The notes beneath the pieces are model-generated. The model had not been told where the DNA came from, searched no databases, and was given only the letters and a program-made list of their open reading frames with translations. A program made the translations under genes and the position numbers. From Planctopirus ephydatiae (GTDB lineage Bacteria; Planctomycetota; Planctomycetia; Planctomycetales; Planctomycetaceae), in assembly GCF_007752345.1 (NCBI RefSeq), contig NZ_CP036299.1, positions 1,116,001-1,180,000 on the forward strand: a DNA stretch of 64,000 nucleotides, in the 5' to 3' direction. How positions within the stretch are numbered: the stretch's first letter is position 1; every line of letters starts with the position of its first letter. This document shows positions 36,106-46,753 of the stretch, in pieces.

Positions 36106-37614
36106 TCAACTGGCGTTATTCGGGTCGTCATAGTTGCGGGGTTCGAGTTCGCGCGAACTGATATCAATCGCCAGCACGACCGTGCGTTCCTCTCCCCCAT
36201 TGGGATCGATGGCCACAGCAGGGATTACCTGACGGCCGGGGAGCAGTTTCATCCGCAACTGAAAGCGGCCTTCCGGGGAGACCGGCGTTGGTTTACCCAT
36301 CAGCGTTAAAATCGCCAGTGGATGTGTTGTTCCGTGAACGATCAACTCGGATTCCAGGTTCAACTGAAAGCTGGAAAGCAAAGCCCCGGCACTGTTCTCA
36401 CGTGAGTGGTGTGCTGCCAGACTGGCGAGTTGAGAATCTGTCAGTTCGTTTTGATTCAGACGACCTTCGGCAGTTGTGACAGGCCAGTCGAGCAGAGAAT
36501 TTCCAGTGCCTTCGTTGGCTTTACCATGCTGGGCAATGGCTTCATCCATGTGCACCGTGCTGGATTTGGCCAGTGGATGAAATTTCGCTCCACTGCTGAA
36601 GCCAATGACAATCCGATACGAACGCCCGGGGCCATCGACATGCGTGAACCAGAGATGATCACGCGAGCCGACAACAATATCCCGCACGATACTGTTTGAG
36701 CAGACCACAGAATCGTTGTCGGTCACATCGAGAAGTCTGAGTGTTGGCTTGGCAGTATGCCAGCTTTCCGCCATGGCGGACATGGCTCGATGCAGCGTCG
36801 CCTTCGAAAGACTCCAGCGAATCTGCAGCCATTGTGGATTCAGCGGGCGGGCCTCGATCATATCATGAGGAGAATTGAGACATTCGTGCTCCCCATGTCC
36901 AGCCTCTGAGTGTAATTGTCTGGTAGATTTCTGCTTAGAATTTGTGGTACTAGAAAGCTTCTTTGGCTCATGTGCGACCTCAGAAGTCGGCTTGTTCTTC
37001 ACAATCGAACTGGTGGCCGCGGATTCGAGGTTGGATTTTGAAGAACCAATTGCCAGGGTGGATTTCTGTGTGTTGGATTTGGCGGTGCTGGAAGGTGCTG
37101 TCTTCGAAGAAGCGGGGTTTGCTGTTCTACGGGAGGCAGCAGCCACTCGTTTTGAAGTCACCTGCTTCGAACTCACGCGGGAATCTGCCTCGGAGGACAT
37201 CGCCGCTGGGGAGCGTTTGGATTTCGATGCCGGGATGAGCTTTGCTGAATGTCTGGCAGAGGTGGTCTTCACCTTCTGAGTCGTCCCGGTTGCCTGAAGT
37301 GTCGTGCCAGTGCTTGTCGCAGATTTGGTCTTCGATGCAGTAGACGACTGAACTGTCGTTGAGCGGCTGCCTTGCTTTACAGTGGATTGAAGACTGCCCG
37401 GTTTTGTGCCGTTACGCTTATCTTGAGGAGACTTGGCAGCCGCTGGCGCGCCTTTTGTCCCCGTTCTCGAGCCAGCCTTGACACCTGAGGACTTGCCATT
37501 CACGGCTTTGCCGGCTGTCGTTTGGCCAGATTTCGGTTTGCCAGATTTCGGTTTGCCAGATTTCGATGTGGAAGTGGCAGGTGGAGTACGGTTGGGCTTG
37601 GCGGAGGCTGGCAT
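36106..37614 (-). CDS. DUF4912-domain protein with a long basic disordered N-terminus
   Basis: 502 residues from ATG 37614; a TTG at 37644 is an alternative. The first half or so is made of Lys, Ser, Thr, Ala and Gly, starting with a repeated SGKPK unit, and resembles a histone H1 or AlgP tail. A compact domain then follows: ARPLNPQWLQIRWSLSKATL, LRLLDVTD, DHLWFTHVDGPGRSYRIVIG and FHPLAKSSTV. This is the DUF4912 pattern, a beta-rich domain of unknown role. The last 60 residues contain EGRFQLRMKLLPGRQVIPAVAI. The basic tail suggests nucleic-acid or polyanion binding, which is inference. It stands alone, upstream of and divergent from the atp operon. Confidence 0.8.
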   Translation of the reverse strand: MPASAKPNRTPPATSTSKSGKPKSGKPKSGQTTAGKAVNGKSSGVKAGSRTGTKGAPAAAKSPQDKRNGTKPGSLQSTVKQGSRSTTVQSSTASKTKSATSTGTTLQATGTTQKVKTTSARHSAKLIPASKSKRSPAAMSSEADSRVSSKQVTSKRVAAASRRTANPASSKTAPSSTAKSNTQKSTLAIGSSKSNLESAATSSIVKNKPTSEVAHEPKKLSSTTNSKQKSTRQLHSEAGHGEHECLNSPHDMIEARPLNPQWLQIRWSLSKATLHRAMSAMAESWHTAKPTLRLLDVTDNDSVVCSNSIVRDIVVGSRDHLWFTHVDGPGRSYRIVIGFSSGAKFHPLAKSSTVHMDEAIAQHGKANEGTGNSLLDWPVTTAEGRLNQNELTDSQLASLAAHHSRENSAGALLSSFQLNLESELIVHGTTHPLAILTLMGKPTPVSPEGRFQLRMKLLPGRQVIPAVAIDPNGGEERTVVLAIDISSRELEPRNYDDPNNAS

Positions 37615-38168
37615 GGAGTCAGATTCCAGGAGGATCGAAGTCAAGTGGCTGAAAAAGCCACGAGACTTCCGAACGTGTTGACAATCTGAGACTTCCGAAA
37701 CACCGGGCGATCAGAAAGCAGCGTCGTCGCTACTTTTCTGCAGCCGATGTGACCCTCCATGATCCAGGAAGATTAAGAACGAGTTGATTTCGAAAAAATT
37801 AACTTCAACAAACACCTATATGTCATACCCGAGTGGCAGGGAGAGTCGCAATTGATCGTTGCGATATTGTGAACATTTTTCGATCAATTGAATGACAAGC
37901 CGACGGAGATTTGCACCCGGGAGCGATTACACCAGTTGGGTAACTCCTGATGAACAAGAATATGGAGGGGAATTCTCAGTCTGGAAAATTCATTGCCGCC
38001 CAAGGAGTTGATTCTGGCCAAAACTGAGAAAAAAAGGTCCTTCAATCTCACCAAATTGCTTTGTGTGAGGAAACGCATTACATTTTTGAGAGGTGAATCC
38101 TGGTGTGAATGGTGCCGACTGTTGGTGGGCTGTTGAGGTGTTTTGTGCCGAAACGTGCTCTGCCAAAC
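37615..38168. other. 554-bp divergent spacer upstream of the atp operon
   Basis: Should contain the atp operon promoter and that of the DUF4912 gene. An A/T-rich part lies at about 37780-37890. I could not choose a promoter with confidence and see no gene. Confidence 0.4.
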
Positions 38169-38516
38169 ATGCCTTCTCAGAAAGGTTTAAGCCCACTCGC
38201 AGCAGGTTACATGTGGGCGTCCAAGGCTGGGAATCTTGGACTGCAGATGATTCTCCCGGCACTTCTGGGTTTCTGGGCAGACAACCATTGGGGCACTCGC
38301 CCGCTGTTCACAATAATTGGTGCCCTTCTTGGGTTTGGGCTCTTCATGATAAAGCTGCTGGCACTGGTTCAAGAGCTTTCTGCTCCTGAGTCTCGGCCGG
38401 GAGCGGAGAATTGGGGATCGGCAAAAAGTCAGACTTCTAAAATGACAATTCCGTCGACCGGTACAGCAAAACCAGTCGATTTGGAACCTGAAGAAAAGAC
38501 CTCAATCTCATCATGA
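38169..38516 (+). CDS. atpZ: ATP synthase-associated membrane protein AtpZ
   Basis: About 116 residues from ATG 38169 (the frame is open to 38109). SPLAAGYMWASKAGNLGLQM and ILPALLGFWADNHWGTRPLF lead into a second hydrophobic helix, IIGALLGFGLFMIKLLALV. This two-helix hairpin is the AtpZ/AtpI-type protein placed first in many atp operons, where it helps the c-ring or carries magnesium or calcium. The C-terminal 40 residues are polar and probably disordered. First gene of the ATP synthase operon. Confidence 0.82.
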   Translation: MPSQKGLSPLAAGYMWASKAGNLGLQMILPALLGFWADNHWGTRPLFTIIGALLGFGLFMIKLLALVQELSAPESRPGAENWGSAKSQTSKMTIPSTGTAKPVDLEPEEKTSISS

Positions 38517-38661
38517 TAGAGGTTTCTCAGGATCCACCAGATCCGCAAGGTCTCACGCGGTGATTGATAGATCTCTGTGAGGTGGGCTTTTGGAGCAGTG
38601 GTGATTGTAATGTTCGATTTCGAATAATGGTCCATTTGGACATAGCGGCATCGAGTGAAAG

Positions 38662-39150
38662 GTGGTGGATTTGAATCGCAGCAGGGTGATTGGGCTTCAG
38701 CTGGGATTACTCATTGCTGCTGCTTTTGCTGGCTGTGGGATTGTAGGAAGTTTACTGCTTGCATTCGGTGTAGTTGCGTGGTGGGAAGTACTGGCAGCTG
38801 GCCTGATTTGCCTGGTGCCTTCTCTATTGGCTTTGGTCTGGAATGAATGGTTTGTGGTGGGTGGCTTCCATCGAAGCCACGCTGATGCTGGGTCTGCTGT
38901 CAATGCCGGGCAGCCATCGCCAGGTTCTGCTCAAGCGATGTCAGCTCTGGGTGGTATGGGTTTACGGATGGGTGTCGTTGCAACTGGAATCATCGTTCTG
39001 CCGAAGGTGATTCCAGACTGGCAAACGCGACCATTCTTTTATAGCGTATTGGTGGTTTACCTGTTTCTGATGGTCATTGAGACAGCATTTCTGCTTTATG
39101 AACTTAAGCAACTGACGCGGACATCTGCTGCGAGTCCCGAAAGTCGCTGA
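38662..39150 (+). CDS. atpI: AtpI-like membrane protein
   Basis: 162 residues with four hydrophobic helices (approximately 10-35, 38-60, 98-115 and 128-148). Sequence conservation in this family is low, so the call rests on its place between atpZ and atpB, its size and its hydrophobic pattern. AtpI-type proteins assist assembly of the c-ring. It begins with two GTG codons at 38662 and 38665, after GGTG. A polar loop between helices 2 and 3 (about 65-95) is rich in Ala, Ser and Gly. Confidence 0.65.
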   Translation: MVDLNRSRVIGLQLGLLIAAAFAGCGIVGSLLLAFGVVAWWEVLAAGLICLVPSLLALVWNEWFVVGGFHRSHADAGSAVNAGQPSPGSAQAMSALGGMGLRMGVVATGIIVLPKVIPDWQTRPFFYSVLVVYLFLMVIETAFLLYELKQLTRTSAASPESR

Positions 39151-39250
39151 GTCGGATGTGAGTCAGTTAACTTAAAATCGGGATCGTCGGTCAACTTGAT
39201 CATTGTTTCGTTCTTTGCATCCTGTGTCTTACAGCTAATGACGGAATTTT

Positions 39251-40270
39251 ATGTCAGCGGATCCTAGCGATTATTTTCACCATATCAGCGATTCGCATGA
39301 ATTCGAAATGCCCGAATTCGTGTACTCGTTGATCTCGAAAGAATTCTTCCATCTGCCGAACATCTTTGGTTTTCAGATCACCAAGTTTATGGTGATGCAG
39401 GTTCTGGCAGCCGTGTTGGTCTTCGTGATTTTTCGAGGACTGGCCAAGCAGATAGAAAACGGTGACCCGGTACGCGGGCGATGGTGGAATTTTTGGGAAA
39501 CACTGGCTGTTTTTGTTCGTGACGAGATTGTCCGATCCTCGATCAGCGAGCCGCATGCACACCACAATGAGCATGCGTCAGATAAAGGTCACGCCAAAGC
39601 CGTCTATCACGCTCAAGCTTACGTGGATGCAGGACAGACCCATGTCCATGGTCATCTGACACCTCAGCTGGCAGCCGTTGGTGGTCATGTGATGGCAACC
39701 AGTGTGGACGATGCGAAAGGCATGGCCACGACCGGTACGCATTACGCTGATCGATACCTGCCTTTCATCTGGTCGCTGTTTTTCTACATCCTGTTCTGCA
39801 ATCTGCTGGGTGCTTTTCCACTGTTTGGGACTGCGACAGCCAGCACCAGCGTGACGGGTGTTCTCGCATTGAGCGTTCTGGTTGTGACGCTGGGTTCGGG
39901 AATCAAACAGTCGGGAGCTGTTGGTTTCTGGAAATCCTTAGTTCCTTCGATGGATGTCCCTGGCATCATCGGGCCACCGCTCAAGGCCATGATTTTCGTC
40001 ATTGAGGTTGCCGGTCTGTTTATTAAGCATTGCGTGCTGGCCATTCGATTATTTGCCAATATGCTGGCAGGCCATGTGGTCATAGCGGTGTTCCTAAGTT
40101 TTATTGCTGCCTCAGCGAATTCTGGACTGTTGTGGTATGCCGTCACACCGGCCAGTATCTTTGGCCAACTGGCGATTGGTGCACTGGAGCTGTTTGTGGC
40201 ATTTTTGCAGGCTTATGTGTTTTCTCTGCTGGCTGCTCTCTTCATTGGGACAGCAGTGAATCCTCACTAG
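39251..40270 (+). CDS. atpB: F1Fo ATP synthase subunit a
   Basis: Proton-channel subunit of Fo in the inner membrane; at 339 residues it is longer than E. coli AtpB (271). The essential Arg is R266 in HCVLAIRLFANMLAGH, and GALELFVAFLQAYVFSLLAALF forms the last helices. An N-terminal stretch of about 47 residues precedes helix 1. The loop between helix 1 and helix 2 carries an insertion (residues 101-146) with ten histidines (PHAHHNEH and HVHGH among them). By homology to the E. coli topology this loop is cytoplasmic. Third gene of the operon, 100 bp after atpI. Confidence 0.96.
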   Translation: MSADPSDYFHHISDSHEFEMPEFVYSLISKEFFHLPNIFGFQITKFMVMQVLAAVLVFVIFRGLAKQIENGDPVRGRWWNFWETLAVFVRDEIVRSSISEPHAHHNEHASDKGHAKAVYHAQAYVDAGQTHVHGHLTPQLAAVGGHVMATSVDDAKGMATTGTHYADRYLPFIWSLFFYILFCNLLGAFPLFGTATASTSVTGVLALSVLVVTLGSGIKQSGAVGFWKSLVPSMDVPGIIGPPLKAMIFVIEVAGLFIKHCVLAIRLFANMLAGHVVIAVFLSFIAASANSGLLWYAVTPASIFGQLAIGALELFVAFLQAYVFSLLAALFIGTAVNPH

Positions 40271-40344
40271 AATCGCTATTGTTGAAAAGCTGTCGGCCTA
40301 AAGTGTGCAGCTGAAGTGGCCAGTGATTTCAAATTGGAAATTGA

Positions 40345-40365
40345 AGCCGGGTGTGTATCCCGGTT
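40345..40365 (+). repeat. Small hairpin between atpB and atpE
   Basis: AGCCGGG-type arm at 40345-40351 pairs with 40359-40365 (seven pairs including one G-U) around a 7-nt loop. It lies about 60 bp ahead of the atpE start and may affect atpE expression. Confidence 0.4.
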
Positions 40366-40422
40366 GCAGAAACAATCGCATCCCGTGTGTTGGATGCACT
40401 TTTTTGGCAGGAGAGTGTTAAC

Positions 40423-40710
40423 GTGCAGGCTCTTTCTCTGATGACTCGCATTCTGGGTGCTTTTTGTGTTCTCGCTGTTCCGGCAATGGCCCAGGATGGT
40501 GGTGCTTCGAGCCCAATCGTTCTCAAGGCCATCGGTGCTGGCATTGTGATCCTTGGCGCTGGACTGGGGATTGGCAAGATCGGCGCTTCTGCTGTGGAGA
40601 GCATTGCTCGCCAGCCCGAAGCGACTGGTGCCATCCAGACTGCCATGATTATTGCTGGAGCGCTGATTGAAGGTGCGACACTTTTCGCATTGATTATCTG
40701 TCTCATCTAG
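40423..40710 (+). CDS. atpE: F1Fo ATP synthase subunit c
   Basis: 95 residues from GTG 40423, chosen because AGGAG sits at 40409-40413. The first 24 residues are hydrophobic and end in AMAQ, like a cleavable signal peptide, before the two-helix c subunit. Helix 1 has GAGLGIGKIG, the polar loop is ARQPE (residues 62-66), and helix 2 has the ion-binding Glu83 in GALIEGATLF. The residues that mark sodium binding in Ilyobacter-type rings (Gln in helix 1, Ser after the Glu) are Ile and Gly here, so a proton-driven ring is predicted. The following spacer before atpF is long. Confidence 0.95.
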   Translation: MQALSLMTRILGAFCVLAVPAMAQDGGASSPIVLKAIGAGIVILGAGLGIGKIGASAVESIARQPEATGAIQTAMIIAGALIEGATLFALIICLI

Positions 40711-41101
40711 TGACAAGTTGTTGGTGAATGACTGGCCCGTCGAGAATTGGGAATCTCCGCCCGATGTCGAGTGCTTCGTTGCTTCCGGCGTCGACTTAAG
40801 TTCGCATGATATCCAGTAGTGGTGTCATATGGGCTCAAAGAGATTTCAGGTGATCGAGATGGTGATGAACTTGTCTTTTCAGTTCGTTAACCGGGGTCAA
40901 AGGTTCACTTCTGGAAAAAAGTGATTTCGAATGACTGGTTTTCTGGTCGTGATTGATATTGCTCGCTTGATGACTACGGGTTTTCGCGAAGGGTACATGC
41001 TCATCATGCTGGCCAGATTTTCTCAAACCATGACGACCGTGCAATCGATGGATTTCTTCGCGAGACCATGCTTGGCGAGACAATCGAGGGGAAGTGCTTC
41101 T
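40711..41101. other. Spacer between atpE and atpF
   Basis: About 390 bp if atpF starts at 41102, or 220 bp if it starts at 40931. Only weak inverted repeats are visible. The frame of atpF is open through its right half. Confidence 0.35.
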
Positions 41102-41821
41102 GTGGTGAATCATCAGCGACAAAGCTCATCGGTTTTGACCCTGCTCCTGGTTGGCATGCTGGCTTGCGGCCTGACGACATGCTTCGGATCAATCGCTTCG
41201 GCTGAAGAGAAAACTGCTCAGGAAGCTCCGAAGGCTGCTACTACATCAGTACCAGGAGCTGCGGATTCACATGGCACCGATGACACCCATGGCCATGGAG
41301 CAGGGCATGCTGCGGAATCGACTCCACCCGGACTGGTTCCAAAGGTTGATCTGGTGGTCTGGTCGCTGATTGTTTTTGGAACATTTGTGTTTTTGCTGAG
41401 TCGATTCGCCTGGAAGCCTCTGGCTGCAGGACTCGATCAGCGAGAGACACGCATTCGCAATGACGTTTACGAGGCTGAAGCGGCTCGGATCAAGGCGCAG
41501 CAACTGCTGGCAGAGCATGAAGCCCGTCTGGCCAAGACGGAAGAAACTGTTCGTGAGTTGATTGCTGAAGCCAAGCGGGATGCTGACAAGGTTCGTGCAG
41601 ATTTGACCGCCGCTGCGGATGCAGATGTTCAAACCATGAAGAAGCGAGCTGTTGCCGAGATCGAACAGGCCCGCGATGTGGCGTTGCAGCAGCTGTTCGA
41701 CACCTTGTCGACACATGTGATGGATGCGACGAGCCGGGTCATTGGACGCAGCTTGAACAATGATGATCATCAGCGACTGGTGCAGGAGGCTTTGACTGAA
41801 CTTAACATTCGTCGAAACTGA
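41102..41821 (+). CDS. atpF: F1Fo ATP synthase subunit b
   Basis: 240 residues from GTG 41102, which has GAGGGGAAG upstream; the frame is open to ATG 40931 and that start cannot be excluded. It begins with a hydrophobic segment containing LLLVGMLACG, like a signal peptide. A charged stretch with histidines (SHGTDDTHGHGAGH) comes next, then the membrane helix VDLVVWSLIVFGTFVFLLS followed by WKPL, and a long coiled coil rich in Ala, Glu and Arg. Subunit b is the peripheral stalk tying F1 to subunit a. The region before the helix should lie outside the cytoplasm. Confidence 0.93.
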   Translation: MVNHQRQSSSVLTLLLVGMLACGLTTCFGSIASAEEKTAQEAPKAATTSVPGAADSHGTDDTHGHGAGHAAESTPPGLVPKVDLVVWSLIVFGTFVFLLSRFAWKPLAAGLDQRETRIRNDVYEAEAARIKAQQLLAEHEARLAKTEETVRELIAEAKRDADKVRADLTAAADADVQTMKKRAVAEIEQARDVALQQLFDTLSTHVMDATSRVIGRSLNNDDHQRLVQEALTELNIRRN

Positions 41822-41854
41822 TGCTGTCTCCCTGATGATTGTTTACTTCCTGGT

Positions 41855-42511
41855 ATGATGTCTGAATGCTGGAGTCTTCCCGTGCAAGAACCATCCGCGA
41901 CAAGAATCCCTTCGGTTCTGGACGATCCTTCGTCTCTGGGCGTGGCTCGTGTCTATGCGGAAGCTTTACTCGGGGCGGCTGGTGATCAGGCAGCTGATGT
42001 CGTCGAAGAACTGAAGCTGCTGACGGAAACTTTACTGAATGGATCGACAGGTCTGGAAGAAATCTTTTCCAACCGGGCCATGGGTCGAGATGAAAAGCTG
42101 GCATTTGTCGAAAAGACATTTTCAGGGCGGGCCAGTGATTCACTGGTGCGGTTTCTGCTGGTGCTGGCCAATCACGATCGACTCGATCTGGTTCGAGCAG
42201 TCAGTCATGTTGCCGAGTTGGAATTGCAGAAGAAACTGGGGCAGAAGCAGGTGCATGTCACCAGCGCAGCACCACTGAGCCCTCAAGAATATGAGGCGGT
42301 TGTGAACCGTCTGAAAGAAACAATGGGCCTTGAACCCCAGGTGGAAGTCAAGGTCGATCCCGAATTGGTGGGCGGTCTCGTCGTCCGTGTCGGTGACATG
42401 GTCTACGACGGTTCGCTGCGAACACGGCTTGAACAACTCCGCGCTCAGTTGCGCGAAAGGTGTCTGAATGAAATTCAACGCGGACGAGATCGCTTCAGTT
42501 ATTCAGCGTGA
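41855..42511 (+). CDS. atpH: F1Fo ATP synthase subunit delta
   Basis: 218 residues. [15 protein letters not shown] near residue 30 is the family signature, followed by [17 protein letters not shown] and, near the C-terminus, [20 protein letters not shown] with [10 protein letters not shown]. It links the peripheral stalk to the top of F1 in the cytoplasm. An extra N-terminal tail of about 28 residues precedes the fold; ATG codons at 41855 and 41858 are possible starts. Its last 44 bp overlap the start of atpA, so the two are probably coupled in translation. Confidence 0.95.
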   Translation: MMSECWSLPVQEPSATRIPSVLDDPSSLGVARVYAEALLGAAGDQAADVVEELKLLTETLLNGSTGLEEIFSNRAMGRDEKLAFVEKTFSGRASDSLVRFLLVLANHDRLDLVRAVSHVAELELQKKLGQKQVHVTSAAPLSPQEYEAVVNRLKETMGLEPQVEVKVDPELVGGLVVRVGDMVYDGSLRTRLEQLRAQLRERCLNEIQRGRDRFSYSA

Positions 42512-43979
42512 AATCCAGGATTTCCGCGGACAAATCCAGACCAACGAAGTTGGTACGGTTGTGGAAGTGGGCGACGGTATTGCGCGCGTCTATGGGCTCA
42601 CCAACGCCATGTCTGGCGAAATGGTCGAGTTTTCCAGTGGCGTGCGCGGCCAGGTCTTCAACCTGGAAGAAAACTCTGTCGGTGTGATCATTCTGGGTAA
42701 TTACCTGAAGATCTCCGAAGGGGATGAAGTCCGGGCGACTGGCCAGTTGCTCTCGATTCCCGTGGGCGATGCCCTGATTGGCCGCGTGGTCGATCCTCTG
42801 GGGAATGCCCTCGATGGTCGTGGGCCGATCATTGCTGAATCGTCACGCCCTCTTGAAACTACAGCGCCCGGTGTGGCTGCCCGTCAGCCGGTGAAGCAGC
42901 CCATGCAGACAGGGATCAAGGCTGTCGATGCCATGACTCCTGTGGGGCGTGGTCAGCGTCAGCTCATCATTGGCGACCGCAAGACGGGTAAAACGGCTGT
43001 CGCTCTCGATGCGATCATCAATCAAAAGGGTGGCGACGTCATCTGCATTTACGTCGCCTGTGGTCAGCGAGCGAGTTCAATTGGCGGCGTGGTCGAAGCT
43101 CTGAGAGCCGCGGGCGCTATGGACTACACGATTGTGGTGGCCGCCGGTGCTTCCGATCCTGCTCCTCTGCAGTACATCGCTCCTTATGCAGGTGCTGCGA
43201 TTGCCGAATACTTCATGTATCAGGGCAAGCACACGCTGGTGGTGTATGACGATCTTTCGAAGCAGGCGGTCGCTTACCGTCAGCTTTCACTGCTGATGCG
43301 TCGTCCTCCTGGTCGTGAAGCTTATCCCGGTGACGTGTTCTACTGTCACAGTCGTCTGCTGGAACGAGCTGCTAAGCTGAGTGATGAACTCGGTGGCGGT
43401 TCGATGACAGCGCTCCCTATCATCGAAACGCTCGAAGGGGAAGTTTCGGCGTACATTCCGACGAACGTGATTTCGATCACCGACGGTCAGATTTATCTGG
43501 AACCCGACCTGTTCTTTGCTGGCGTTCGCCCAGCCATCAACGTCGGTATTTCAGTCTCTCGCGTGGGTGGTAATGCCCAGACGAAAGGGATGAAAAAGGT
43601 CGCCGGGAGTTTGCGACTCGACCTGGCAGCCTTCCGTGAACTTGAAGCGTTTGCTCAGTTGGGGACCGAACTTGACGCCGCCACTCAAAAGCAGGTGGAT
43701 CGTGGTTACCGCATGGTGGAGTTGCTCAAGCAGCCTCAGTATGTGCCACTGGCCGCTGCTGATCAGATTGTGAGTATTTACGCTGGTACGCGTGGTTATT
43801 TCGATGCCGTGCCCGTCAATCAGGTGGCTGAGGCTGAAAAGCAACTGCTGGAATATGTTCGTCTGGAACATGCGGCATTCCGTGAGAATCTCATCAGCAG
43901 TAAGACGCTCGATGATGCCCAGGAAGCTCAATTAAAGACCATTCTGGAAGGATTCAAGAAACGGTGGCAGCCAAAGTAA
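42468..43979 (+). CDS. atpA: F1Fo ATP synthase subunit alpha
   Basis: 503 residues, the usual length. The non-catalytic nucleotide site is GDRKTGKT (169-176). GVGD-type N-terminal barrel residues [11 protein letters not shown], the ATP-synthase signature region [17 protein letters not shown] and FAQLGTELD are clear. Its start lies inside atpH (44 bp overlap) with AAAGG upstream. The 140-bp spacer to atpG contains a perfect 12-bp hairpin. Confidence 0.98.
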   Translation: MKFNADEIASVIQREIQDFRGQIQTNEVGTVVEVGDGIARVYGLTNAMSGEMVEFSSGVRGQVFNLEENSVGVIILGNYLKISEGDEVRATGQLLSIPVGDALIGRVVDPLGNALDGRGPIIAESSRPLETTAPGVAARQPVKQPMQTGIKAVDAMTPVGRGQRQLIIGDRKTGKTAVALDAIINQKGGDVICIYVACGQRASSIGGVVEALRAAGAMDYTIVVAAGASDPAPLQYIAPYAGAAIAEYFMYQGKHTLVVYDDLSKQAVAYRQLSLLMRRPPGREAYPGDVFYCHSRLLERAAKLSDELGGGSMTALPIIETLEGEVSAYIPTNVISITDGQIYLEPDLFFAGVRPAINVGISVSRVGGNAQTKGMKKVAGSLRLDLAAFRELEAFAQLGTELDAATQKQVDRGYRMVELLKQPQYVPLAAADQIVSIYAGTRGYFDAVPVNQVAEAEKQLLEYVRLEHAAFRENLISSKTLDDAQEAQLKTILEGFKKRWQPK

Positions 43980-43999
43980 AGCAGCAATCGATTCCGGTC

Positions 44000-44035
44000 A
44001 TCAACTGAGATATGCAGGTCATGATCTCAGTTGAT
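44000..44035 (+). repeat. Perfect 12-bp inverted repeat between atpA and atpG
   Basis: ATCAACTGAGAT (44000-44011) and ATCTCAGTTGAT (44024-44035) enclose 12 nt. No T-run follows, so it is not a typical terminator. It is the first of three long hairpins in successive spacers of the operon. Confidence 0.8.
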
Positions 44036-44119
44036 CATGGAAGAGTTTGAGTGTGAGCTGAGGTCTCTGGCAAACATTGTCTCTTGTGTTTTTTCTGGAT
44101 GGAGAGGTCAGGTCGTTAC

Positions 44120-45013
44120 ATGGCCAAAGCACGAGCAATCGTTAAGCGGCTCAAAGCCGTCCGCAATATCAAAAAGATCACGCGGACTATGGAACTGGTG
44201 GCTACCGCCAAGTTCAAGAAGGCGATGGAGCGCGCTCTCGAAGCGACCGCTTACACCCGTAAGCTGGCGGAAATCGTCGCCGACGTTTCTGCCTCATTGG
44301 GCGAAAGTGGCGAAGAGGGTGCCGTCTCGCATCCGCTATTGGCTGTCAGGCCGCAGGTCAAGAAACGGCTTCTGCTGGTCATCACGTCGAACAGAGGTTT
44401 GTGTGGTGGCTACAACGCTGGTGTGCTGCGTGTGGCTGGCCAGCTTTTGAGAAGCCGTGACCTGGCTGTGACTCTTGACATGGAAGTTTCGGGTAAGCGG
44501 GGGATTAACTTTTACAAGTTCCAGCGTCAGCCCCTTGTGCGGACTTACACTCAGTTCGAAGACAAGCCGACATTCGCCCAGATTGAAGAGATTGCCAATC
44601 GAATCATGGATCAGTACATCGCTGGTGAAATTGACCAGTTTGATGTGGCCTTCATGCAGTTCCAGGGGATTGCCAGGCAGAAACCGGTTGTGGAAACCTT
44701 GCTTCCTATTGGAAACCTCGAATCTGAATCTGCTGTGACTGGGACAGAAGCGACGACTGATTACGAATTCCTCCCCTCACCGGAAGAGATTCTGGGTGAG
44801 ATTGTGCCGGCGTCGTTCAAGGCACGATTGTTCAAGTGCTTCCTCGACGCTGCCGTCAGTGAGCAGGTTTTCCGTATGGTGGCGATGAAGGGGGCGACTG
44901 AGAGTGCCAACGACATGATCAAGTCACTCAAACAGCGTTACAACCGGGCCCGTCAGTCACAGATTACCTCCGAACTGAGCGAAATCATTGGAGGGGCCGC
45001 CGCTCTGGAATAG
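44120..45013 (+). CDS. atpG: F1Fo ATP synthase subunit gamma
   Basis: 297 residues from ATG 44120; the frame is open 12 codons further upstream. N-terminal MAKARAIVKRLKAVRNIKKI and ELVATAKFKKA form the long helix of the rotor. VITSNRGLCGGYN and the C-terminal AMKGATESANDMIKSLKQRY with NRARQSQITSELSEI make the second helix, as in all gamma subunits. It transmits rotation from the c-ring to the catalytic sites. Confidence 0.97.
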   Translation: MAKARAIVKRLKAVRNIKKITRTMELVATAKFKKAMERALEATAYTRKLAEIVADVSASLGESGEEGAVSHPLLAVRPQVKKRLLLVITSNRGLCGGYNAGVLRVAGQLLRSRDLAVTLDMEVSGKRGINFYKFQRQPLVRTYTQFEDKPTFAQIEEIANRIMDQYIAGEIDQFDVAFMQFQGIARQKPVVETLLPIGNLESESAVTGTEATTDYEFLPSPEEILGEIVPASFKARLFKCFLDAAVSEQVFRMVAMKGATESANDMIKSLKQRYNRARQSQITSELSEIIGGAAALE

Positions 45014-45071
45014 TGGCAGTCCGAGTTTGAATCCGACCTCATCCCAAGCCTGGTTTTTATCGATAATGACC

Positions 45072-45096
45072 CGATCAGGTTCCGAAAACCTGATCG
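45072..45096 (+). repeat. Perfect 10-bp hairpin between atpG and atpD
   Basis: CGATCAGGTT (45072-45081) pairs with AACCTGATCG (45087-45096) around a CCGAA loop. It is followed by a tetranucleotide repeat and then the atpD start. Confidence 0.85.
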
Positions 45097-45100
45097 TTAC

Positions 45101-46604
<1,504 letters not shown>

Positions 46605-46629
46605 TCACCCTGCTTACGATGGTTTGAAA

Positions 46630-46668
46630 TTTGCCCAGTTGGTTATGTAATGACCACATCTGGGCAAA
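46630..46668 (+). repeat. 9-bp inverted repeat between atpD and atpC
   Basis: TTTGCCCAG (46630-46638) pairs perfectly with CTGGGCAAA (46660-46668). A smaller hairpin, TCCCG (46678-46682) with CGGGA (46687-46691), follows before atpC. Confidence 0.75.
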
Positions 46669-46753
46669 GTGAACGACTCCCGCCTCCGGGAATCAATGGC
46701 CGAACTTTGACTTATCCACGCCCTCCGAAAACATCTGAGTGGGATGGCCGATT

